From Stramenopiles sp. TOSAG23-3 (Eukaryota; Sar), in the NCBI GenBank assembly GCA_900128585.1, contig LT642706.1:1-12156 (forward strand): DNA of 12,156 nucleotides, read 5' to 3'. The notes beneath the pieces were generated by a model. It searched no databases. It was given only the letters and a program-made list of their open reading frames with translations, and had not been told where the DNA came from. Of this stretch, positions 1 to 6,213 are shown piece after piece. Within the stretch, counting starts at the first letter, position 1; each line of letters opens with the position of its first letter. The translations under genes and the position numbers were made by a program.

Positions 1-5
1 TTTTT

Positions 6-26
6 CCCCCCCCCCCCCCCCCCCCC
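6..26. repeat. poly-C homopolymer, 21 bases
   Basis: An uninterrupted run of 21 cytosines flanked by T runs lies 171 bases upstream of the first gene. A G/C homopolymer this long stands out because the other spacers are AT-rich. It could be a true mononucleotide tract in the promoter of the CIA30 gene or an assembly or sequencing artefact near a contig edge. The sequence alone cannot separate these. Confidence 0.9.
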
Positions 27-197
27 TTTTACCTTTTATGTTAGACTCTATTAGTCTACGTGCAACATGTCTCAGCTGTATTTCCTGCCGAAACAATATC
101 AACGGAAGCAGAAAAGTTAGCTGTCAACATCTTCGCACGATCAACTATCATCAAAGACGCATACAAGTCAACGTTTTGGAATTAAATTTAGAAAAAA

Positions 198-1949
198 ATG
201 ATCAAAACAATTATCTTGTTCTCCGTTGTCGCTGCCAGCGTTTCGGGAATCACCGTGGACGAGTCCTCTATCACGAAGCTTGCCACCTTTGATGGGGCAG
301 CCTCCACGACCTACAAATGGAAGGATTTGAACGACCCTGTGATGGGTGGCGTCTCGACATCCACTTGGAAAATCGATAAAACGAACAGTAAAACCGCCAT
401 TTGGAATGGGGAAGTAAAGGTCGTTCCCAGTTTGAAGGCCCCGGGATTTTGCAACGCCGAGACTGAAAACTGGTTTGCAAAGTTCGCAGACGTTTCGGCT
501 TACACGCACTTGCTGGTTCGTGTGAGATCGTCTACCCCCGACTACCGTGGATTTAAAGTATCGTTCTCGGCGGATACTTTAAACGTACAATTTCACAGCT
601 TCAAGGCAATGTTTAACGTAAGCTCTGCCAACACGTGGGAAACGGTTGCAATCCCGTTCCACCAGTTTTCAAACGACTGGAGTGCGTACACTGGTCGCTG
701 CGACACGAAGGACCCGACCGGAAAACAGCACCATTGCTGTTCGCCCGGCCACCCGGAAGTCTGCGCCACGAAGAAAAACCTGAAAGATATTTCTGAAGTT
801 GGATTATGGACAGAAGGAGTAGCAGGAAAGTTCAACCTGGAAGTTGCGTGGATTGGGGCTGGAAACATGTCGTCGATTGGCAAAGATTCCAGAAACACTT
901 GCAGTGGACCGATCCAGTCCAATTTGAAATACAACGTTTCGGGTCGGTTGGCGGACGATTATTTGCCCAGCGGTGCCTTGCCAACGGAATCTCTGCCAGG
1001 GGCAGTTTGCTGCGACAAGTATTTTAAGCCGTTTGCGGAACCCAGTGGATTCTACGCCCGGCCAGATATTCAAATGTTTGAACATATGAACCATGGAAAA
1101 ACTACTATCTTCTACGACACTGTCTGCGGCTTGCCTTTATTTGAGGCGCCGATAAATCGAACGTTTGCTGAGTTCAAAGCCGAGACGAACAAGTACGGGT
1201 GGCCAAGCTTTCGGAAGGACGAAATTGTAGGAAACAACGTAAAAATTTTGGCGTCTGGCGAGCTTGTGTCTGCATGTGGAACACACCTGGGATCCAACCA
1301 GCCCGATGAGCTTGGGGACCGTTTCTGCACCGATTTGGTGTGCCTTTCGGGCAACAAGAAAGCAGAAACGCCTGCTCGAACTGCCGGCGATATGGCGATT
1401 ATAACCTTCGATGGGGCGAAAAGCACCACGTACCCGTGGGAAGCGGTGAACGACCCTGTGATGGGGGGGCAAAGCAATTCCACGATAACGATTGACCAGA
1501 AAGATGGTCTTGGAATGTGGAACGGCGAAGTCAAGATCGTACCCTTCTTGAAAGCCCCAGGATTCTGCACCATGCAAAGCCCAGGTCTGCGCAAGAAAGC
1601 CGATTTCCCCTCCGTCCAAGGTTTTAATGGTGTCGTGGTGACAGCCCGGGTACTAAAGTCTGAGTTGAAGAGTTTCCAAATTAATTTTCGCACGAACGGT
1701 GCGGTTCATGGAGAAAAGGAAGGCCAGTACAGTGCCCCATTTTCGATCGAATCGGACTCGGACGCTTTCATAGAACGATTCGTTCCATGGACCGACTTTG
1801 AGTGCAATTGGCGCGGCGAAAAAGTATCATGGTGTCCCGATCTCTCAACGCAACTCTCCGAAATTAACAGCGTTGGTATCATGACCTCATTTCCAGGAAA
1901 AGTTGGAACATTCTACATGGAAATTAAGTCTATCGGGGCGAGAAAGTGA
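198..1949 (+). CDS. Secreted CIA30–MsrB-like–CIA30 protein
   Basis: The protein has 583 residues. Residues 1-17 form a signal peptide (short basic start, hydrophobic core, small residues before a likely cut after VSG), followed by acidic residues and no plastid-type Phe, so secretion is the simplest reading. Residues about 28-222 and 401-582 are two CIA30-type (NDUFAF1-like, galactose-binding-like fold) domains. They share the FDGA start, NDPVMGG, WNGEVK and LKAPGFC motifs. Between them, residues about 250-385 resemble methionine-R-sulfoxide reductase B: VCG-PLF at 309-314, GWPSF at 334-338, CGTHLG at 360-365 and DRFC at 374-377, with Cys377 at the catalytic position. Many cysteines (cluster at 168-189) and five N-glycosylation sequons (Asn 140, 223, 246, 320, 427) fit an extracellular or lumenal protein. 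CIA30 proteins are best known as mitochondrial complex I assembly factors; the signal peptide argues against that role here. The ATG at 198 has A at -3. The exact activity is inferred. Confidence 0.88.
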   Translation: MIKTIILFSVVAASVSGITVDESSITKLATFDGAASTTYKWKDLNDPVMGGVSTSTWKIDKTNSKTAIWNGEVKVVPSLKAPGFCNAETENWFAKFADVSAYTHLLVRVRSSTPDYRGFKVSFSADTLNVQFHSFKAMFNVSSANTWETVAIPFHQFSNDWSAYTGRCDTKDPTGKQHHCCSPGHPEVCATKKNLKDISEVGLWTEGVAGKFNLEVAWIGAGNMSSIGKDSRNTCSGPIQSNLKYNVSGRLADDYLPSGALPTESLPGAVCCDKYFKPFAEPSGFYARPDIQMFEHMNHGKTTIFYDTVCGLPLFEAPINRTFAEFKAETNKYGWPSFRKDEIVGNNVKILASGELVSACGTHLGSNQPDELGDRFCTDLVCLSGNKKAETPARTAGDMAIITFDGAKSTTYPWEAVNDPVMGGQSNSTITIDQKDGLGMWNGEVKIVPFLKAPGFCTMQSPGLRKKADFPSVQGFNGVVVTARVLKSELKSFQINFRTNGAVHGEKEGQYSAPFSIESDSDAFIERFVPWTDFECNWRGEKVSWCPDLSTQLSEINSVGIMTSFPGKVGTFYMEIKSIGARK

Positions 1950-2013
1950 AAATTAAAAATTCATAAACTGACACGAGCAAGAGGTAATTACACACACACG
2001 CAAATTATGATAG

Positions 2014-2019
2014 ATTAAA
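2014..2019 (+). terminator. Possible poly(A) signal of the CIA30 gene
   Basis: An ATTAAA variant hexamer lies about 65 bases after the stop codon. No AATAAA occurs in this convergent spacer. The spacer is AT-rich, so a chance match is likely. Confidence 0.25.
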
Positions 2020-2037
2020 ATGATAAAAGAGTTCTTA

Positions 2038-2085
2038 CGTATCATATCAAAAAACCAAAATATATAGTATGTTCGTATCATATCA
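2038..2085. repeat. Direct repeat of a 12-mer in the convergent spacer
   Basis: The 12-base string CGTATCATATCA occurs exactly at 2038-2049 and 2074-2085. It sits between the converging 3' ends of the CIA30 and methyltransferase genes. In AT-rich DNA this could be chance, but the starting CG makes it a little less trivial. No function can be assigned. Confidence 0.5.
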
Positions 2086-2113
2086 TATTAAGAAAATCTT
2101 ATTATATGATAAA

Positions 2114-2119
2114 TTTAAT
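2114..2119 (-). terminator. Possible poly(A) signal of the methyltransferase gene
   Basis: An ATTAAA hexamer on the minus strand lies about 120 bases beyond the stop codon of the methyltransferase gene, similar to the distance seen for HUS1. The support is weak because the spacer is AT-rich. Confidence 0.25.
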
Positions 2120-2237
2120 TACTTACACATAGCATAACACAGCCAATTTTCTTGTTTTTAAATTCAATCTATAATAGAAGAATCTACCTCTCGGTACAAA
2201 ACGCGTTTCTTTTGATAACAGAATTACTGCTTTGCAG

Positions 2238-4370
2238 TTACCGCTGCATGCCTTCTTTCTTCCTCAGCACGACGCCACATTCAATGTGTTGAGTGAAAGC
2301 AAACTGATCAAACATTCCCATCGCCGTGCACTCATGAGTGTGGTTCAAAATTTCTAAATCGCGTTGCAAAGATGATGGCATACATGAAATATACAGAATC
2401 ACACCAAAAGCGGCGATTTGTTCGATGGTTTTACCATCAAGACCAGCCCGAGGAGGATCCACCAATACGGTATCATAGCTAGCACCATCAAACTGAATAA
2501 CCCCATCCCCAACAACGGAAGTAAACTTTTTCCAAAAGTGCTCGCTGTGAATTTGTACAATGCGTACATTTTTTATTCCATTCAAGTCACAATTTCTTTT
2601 TGCAACCTTGCATAACTCCTTGTCGAGCTCCACTGCGCACAAACTGTTAAAGTACTTGGCCAAAGCCATGGTGTGGTTTCCATTCCCACAATAGAGTTCG
2701 AGCAGGTTACGATTGGCAGTTGCACTGGAGATTGAAGTAATTTGCGCTGTCAACCAATCCAGTACCTTCTCATTCACTCGACCGTTTGGATTGGAGAAGG
2801 AATTTTCGCATTGCAAATATTGTACAGTGCTCCCATCGCGCAAACACAACGACTCTTTCACGTACTTACTGTTCTCGGAAGAATCACCGACGTAAATGCA
2901 CACTTTCTTAGACCGCCCAATTAACTTAATAGGCAAGAAAGACGCCCGCTCTAAAGCAGATTTAAATTGTTTTGCTTCCGACTCCCATGTACCATTGGAA
3001 GCTATCGGAACGCTGTACACCAACGTAATGCACATGTCGCCCTTCAAGGTAGAAAGGTAGTGCACCGCTTCAATCCCATCGCGAATAATAGGAGCGCTGT
3101 CTTTCAACGCTTTTAAAAAACGAGGCATCATCAAAGCGATGCTTTGCGAAGCGATGGGAAAACTTTTCACTTTTTGCCATTTCCCTTTGCCGTACACGAA
3201 ATGGGTGTATCCTTCTTCTTCGCTCTCCCCGTTCCGGCACAAGCCAAACCTGCAGCGGAGTCGATAAAACGGTGTCGGTGTTTCTACCAAAGTTATGGCA
3301 TCGATTACACTTTCTTTCACGATCTTTGAAAATTGCGCTTTTATCTGAATTACTTTGGATTCAAATGAAATGCATTCAGCTTCTTTGGAACACCCAGACA
3401 TTTCTTTTGCGAGGGGTACGAACGTTCCCATGTTCTCCCGGATATTCAAAATTCCTACAACCACATTGTTTTTTGGAGAGCAAGAGAGCGGAACCATAGA
3501 ACGAAGAGAAACGGCGTAATTGTAGGGACTTGCTGGGCCGGATAGCGCATGCAGGCGCAAACCTGCATCAACGTAATTCATACACATTTTAGCCCGTCGG
3601 AACGAGGGACCAGTTGGGTCAAAATCATCCGCTGCTCCACATTGAAAATCAGCAGCCTGTGCTATCGCTTCCCACGCTGCCAACAACTCTCCTTGTCCAA
3701 AATTTTCTTGGTAACCAAAATTCTGGTCTAATTCTTTTCTTATCTTTCCGTAGCAACAAGGTGAAAGCACAAAGTTTGCTCGAGCTTCACGACAGCATTC
3801 TAATACTTTATCAGATAGAGGACCACAGCAGTGCAAGCCGACCCCAACATCAAAACTTCGCCCCTTCAACAGGTCAATGTCACTTACACACTCGACACGC
3901 TCAAAAATATTTACACACCCGTGTGACAGCATATTCGCCATTCTCCGTTTTGCCATCGCTAACTTTTCTAAATTATTGTCCACTAAAATAACCCTGCTGC
4001 TGGGGAAAAGGCACGAAAGGAGAAGGCCGAGGTGTCCACTCCCACACCCAAAATCAACAAAAGTGTCCCCACGTTTGAACACTGGTCTTATCAGTCTCAC
4101 CATGCTCTCTAGCTGTTGCCTTTTGCGTTTTGCACGCCCTTTCTTCGTCAGTTTTGTTAAATCTGAAAACGGATCTAGCGCCTGTGGCACGCCGTCCCAA
4201 TTTATCACGGGAGAAGGTTCTACTTCTTTGATTGATTTAATTTCCCCATCGTTTTCTTCCACAGCGATGTTATGGAGTTTCTGTTTCGCAAAGTACACCC
4301 CCACGTCTTTCAAAGCGGTCTGCAACTGTTCCTCTCGCACCCTTCGTTTGTGTTCACGCCGTTTGCGCAT
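2238..4370 (-). CDS. GSTCD/METTL25-like methyltransferase fused to TrmA tRNA (uracil-5-)-methyltransferase
   Basis: The protein has 710 residues and two methyltransferase modules. Residues 1-90 are basic, with nuclear-signal-like clusters (KRREHKRR near the start, KKGRAKRKR at 76-84). Residues about 85-300 form a Rossmann methyltransferase like the C-terminal domain of GSTCD/METTL25: VDFGCGSGHLG at 105-115, HCCGPLSD at 180-187 and PCCYGKI at 204-210. Residues about 333-710 align along their length with E. coli TrmA, the SAM-dependent enzyme that makes m5U54 in the tRNA T-loop. Matches include CENSFSNPN (521-529), LLELYCGNGN (556-565), DPPRAGLD (638-645), FDQFAFTQH (687-695) and ECGVVL (697-702). 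Cys663 (nucleophile) and Glu697 (base) are 34 residues apart, as are Cys324 and Glu358 of E. coli, and Asp638 is 25 before the cysteine. The usual SCNP is SCMP here. The TrmA half is bacterial-type, not TRM2/TRMT2A-like. The ATG at 4370 has A at -3. tRNA methylation is well supported; the N-terminal activity is unknown. Confidence 0.9.
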   Translation of the reverse strand: MRKRREHKRRVREEQLQTALKDVGVYFAKQKLHNIAVEENDGEIKSIKEVEPSPVINWDGVPQALDPFSDLTKLTKKGRAKRKRQQLESMVRLIRPVFKRGDTFVDFGCGSGHLGLLLSCLFPSSRVILVDNNLEKLAMAKRRMANMLSHGCVNIFERVECVSDIDLLKGRSFDVGVGLHCCGPLSDKVLECCREARANFVLSPCCYGKIRKELDQNFGYQENFGQGELLAAWEAIAQAADFQCGAADDFDPTGPSFRRAKMCMNYVDAGLRLHALSGPASPYNYAVSLRSMVPLSCSPKNNVVVGILNIRENMGTFVPLAKEMSGCSKEAECISFESKVIQIKAQFSKIVKESVIDAITLVETPTPFYRLRCRFGLCRNGESEEEGYTHFVYGKGKWQKVKSFPIASQSIALMMPRFLKALKDSAPIIRDGIEAVHYLSTLKGDMCITLVYSVPIASNGTWESEAKQFKSALERASFLPIKLIGRSKKVCIYVGDSSENSKYVKESLCLRDGSTVQYLQCENSFSNPNGRVNEKVLDWLTAQITSISSATANRNLLELYCGNGNHTMALAKYFNSLCAVELDKELCKVAKRNCDLNGIKNVRIVQIHSEHFWKKFTSVVGDGVIQFDGASYDTVLVDPPRAGLDGKTIEQIAAFGVILYISCMPSSLQRDLEILNHTHECTAMGMFDQFAFTQHIECGVVLRKKEGMQR

Positions 4371-4447
4371 ATTTGCTAGCTATCTAAATTCTTTCCTATA
4401 TTATGCCCGGCAGTTTAAAGAGTCATAATACTTACTCAGAGACAAAA

Positions 4448-4489
4448 ATGGACGACGTTACGTTTGGCGATGACACAAAGAAGTCATAA
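4448..4489 (+). other. 13-codon ATG-initiated short frame, possible uORF
   Basis: The frame encodes MDDVTFGDDTKKS and ends in TAA. Its ATG sits in an A-rich, favourable context (A at -3, G at +4), and its base composition resembles coding DNA more than the surrounding spacer. It lies 575 bases upstream of HUS1 and 77 bases upstream of the oppositely read methyltransferase start. It may be an upstream ORF, a relic exon or chance. Confidence 0.2.
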
Positions 4490-4681
4490 ATCAACATGAT
4501 GAAGTTTTTAGTCGTCTACGTACATTACATATAGATATTTGGTTTAATGAACGAATCGGTGTCTGTACATATTATTATTATATTTTATATTATTATATGT
4601 AGGAGTAGTTATTAATAGTAGTAGGTAAAAAAAAAATTAATAATTAAAAAAACAAATAAAAAATAATAAAAATTCTTCCTC

Positions 4682-4750
4682 TGTTGTTTTGTTGTTGTTG
4701 TTGTTGTTGTGTTTTTGTTGTTGTTGGTTGTTGTTTGTCGTTGGTCGTTG
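4682..4750. repeat. GTT-rich microsatellite
   Basis: Imperfect GTT units, with the longest clean run at about 4690-4710, are interrupted by short T runs and GTCG variants. They lie in the middle of the divergent spacer. A minus-strand open frame through it would encode low-complexity Gln/Thr-rich sequence and is not credible as a gene. Confidence 0.85.
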
Positions 4751-4789
4751 AGAGGAGGACAGAGAAGGAGGACAGAGGAGGAGAGGAGA
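4751..4789. repeat. Purine-rich block with repeated GGAGGACAGAG
   Basis: The plus strand is almost all G and A here, with the 11-mer GGAGGACAGAG at 4754-4764 and again at 4767-4777. It abuts the GTT tract and is followed by A/T runs. Confidence 0.75.
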
Positions 4790-4925
4790 TAATAAATAAT
4801 AATAAAAAAAAAATATAATTAAATAAAAAAAAAATATTTTTTTTCATTTTTTTTTTATTATTATTATTATTAATATAATCTTCATATACTGTTAGAGTTT
4901 TAGTTGTTAGAAAACGTTTTACGCA

Positions 4926-4976
4926 ATGGAAAAGGAAATTAACAACTTCCCTACTCCAACATTTCAGGCGTTTTAA
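4926..4976 (+). other. 16-codon upstream ORF before HUS1
   Basis: An ATG at 4926 opens a 16-codon frame (MEKEINNFPTPTFQAF) ending in TAA at 4974-4976, 88 bases before the HUS1 ATG and in a different frame. If the HUS1 transcript starts upstream of it, it could lower HUS1 translation. The transcription start is unknown, so the role is inference. Confidence 0.3.
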
Positions 4977-5064
4977 AGTGCTCTTGAAGAATTTGAAATT
5001 TGTGACTAGGTTGCCGGAGGAACGAACCTTTGAAAGTACAGAGTGGTCTGTTGCATCCCCACAG

Positions 5065-5982
5065 ATGCGTTTTCGGGCCAGGGCTGGTGCGGAACAGTAC
5101 CAGTTGATCGCTGACGTCGTTCAGGCAATACACGTACCTGGTGAATTTCTGTGCCTTCATTTGACCAAAGACAATTTTCGCACTGTTGTAAATAGAAACC
5201 ATGCTGGACAGGGCTCGGAAATCATCCCGTCATATGCCTCCTTTGACAGCGAAGTGTTGTTTTTTGACTATAGAATTGAATCCAGGGCAGACAACCAAAT
5301 ATGCTTAGAGTGCGACCCGGGACAGTTTCTTCGCGCGTCACGGTCGGTCAAGAAGGCACCAGAAGTAACCTTTACCTTGACTCGAAAGAACGGCCTGCCC
5401 CGCATAACCCTAGAAGCAGTGATGGTGAACGGTGTACATGTAACGCAAGACATCCCCGTGAAAGTAATGAAGCCCGAGGATTTCCACATTACCGAGGAGC
5501 CCAACGTGCCACCTCCTGAAGTGCGGGTGATGCTCCCAAGTGACTCTACATCGTTACGGGCTGTCGTGGATAAACTAAAGTCATTTGATAAATTTGTCTC
5601 TGTGTCTGCCTCGGTATCAGGGCAGCTAGTGCTTGAGTCTACCGCCCCATCGCTGCGAATTCGCACCGTATACAACGGTTTAGTTGCCAAGGGGGCGAAG
5701 GGGAATTCGGCGGGCGTGGACCCAGGGGTATCTGCAACACCCCCGCCGTCTGTTGTGCAATTGCTTTCGAAACATCTTTCCCTGGCTCTGAAGTGCTCGA
5801 CGATACGACATGATCGGATGCTATTTTGCCTTACAACGGATGAAGTTTGCATTGTGTACATGGCAATTTTTAACAAGGCAGGTGTCGTGACTTTGTATTT
5901 ACCTGCCTGCCAGCGGGAGGACGATGAAATAGAAGGAACCCAAGAGGTCGATGACGAGGACCAAGAAAGCGACGGCATGTGA
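5065..5982 (+). CDS. HUS1: HUS1, subunit of the 9-1-1 DNA-damage checkpoint clamp
   Basis: The protein has 305 residues (human HUS1 has 280). HUS1 joins RAD9 and RAD1 in a PCNA-like ring loaded at damaged DNA to activate ATR signalling. The start MRFRA lines up with the human MKFRA start. Other matches are IPVKV at 130-134 (human DIPIKV), PNVPPPEV at 146-153 followed by a MLP strand (human PVVPDPDV then YLP), VVDKLKSF at 167-174 (human VVEKMKN) and the C-terminal strand ending TLYLP at 276-280. The tail after residue 282 is strongly acidic and is absent from human HUS1. The start is set at 5065 because no in-frame ATG lies upstream; the frame is open back to 4879 but begins there without an ATG. 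This ATG has C at -3, unlike the other five genes here, and directly follows a CCCCACAG string that resembles a splice acceptor. RAD1 and RAD9 are not in the window. Confidence 0.9.
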   Translation: MRFRARAGAEQYQLIADVVQAIHVPGEFLCLHLTKDNFRTVVNRNHAGQGSEIIPSYASFDSEVLFFDYRIESRADNQICLECDPGQFLRASRSVKKAPEVTFTLTRKNGLPRITLEAVMVNGVHVTQDIPVKVMKPEDFHITEEPNVPPPEVRVMLPSDSTSLRAVVDKLKSFDKFVSVSASVSGQLVLESTAPSLRIRTVYNGLVAKGAKGNSAGVDPGVSATPPPSVVQLLSKHLSLALKCSTIRHDRMLFCLTTDEVCIVYMAIFNKAGVVTLYLPACQREDDEIEGTQEVDDEDQESDGM

Positions 5983-6115
5983 AGAGAAGGCCATAAAGAT
6001 TTTAGTTGCACTGTTACTGCGGGCAGCCCATAATTTGTTTCTTTGCAGCGCGAACTCTTGCGGATTAGTAGTGATGGGGGCTGTGTATAATTCAAAAAGT
6101 TGTTACATTCTGAAA

Positions 6116-6121
6116 AATAAA
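6116..6121 (+). terminator. AATAAA poly(A) signal of HUS1
   Basis: A canonical AATAAA lies 134 bases after the HUS1 stop codon and is followed by a T-rich stretch. It is the best-placed poly(A) hexamer in the window. It lies about 90 bases before the converging 3' end of the next gene. Confidence 0.5.
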
Positions 6122-6150
6122 TTTACAATTTTTTTTTTATCTGTACTTAA

Positions 6151-6172
6151 TACTGAATACTGAAATACTGAA
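6151..6172. repeat. Three copies of TACTGAA
   Basis: The heptamer TACTGAA occurs at 6151-6157, 6158-6164 and 6166-6172. It lies between the converging 3' ends of HUS1 and the unrecognised minus-strand gene. Simple tandem duplication is the likely origin. Confidence 0.8.
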
Positions 6173-6213
6173 TCTTAAATGACGTCACCGAGTGGTGGCT
6201 CAGATTATTTGTT

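Larger units (their letters stand above)
4371..5064. promoter_or_regulatory. Divergent intergenic region between the methyltransferase gene and HUS1
   Basis: This 694-base spacer must hold the promoters of both divergently read genes. Its first 180 bases are moderately complex and contain a tiny ATG-initiated frame at 4448. The centre (about 4560-4870) is low-complexity: AT runs, GTT repeats, a purine-rich block and T/ATT runs. The last 190 bases regain complexity and contain a 16-codon upstream frame at 4926-4976. No convincing TATA box or other core element stands out against the AT background. Confidence 0.6.

Noticed and set aside
1-30. Poly-C run as a telomere
   Set aside because: It is a plain homopolymer without a repeated telomere-like unit and leads straight into a normal gene.
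1112-1693. 193-codon minus-strand frame within the CIA30/MsrB gene
   Set aside because: It is an antisense shadow of a region with clear CIA30 and MsrB motifs on the plus strand.
4644-4847. 67-codon minus-strand frame over the GTT repeat
   Set aside because: Its sequence is runs of Phe, Ile, Gln and Thr produced by microsatellite DNA.
4978-5064. Longer HUS1 start at 4978
   Set aside because: The codon there is GTG, and human HUS1 similarity begins exactly at the ATG at 5065.
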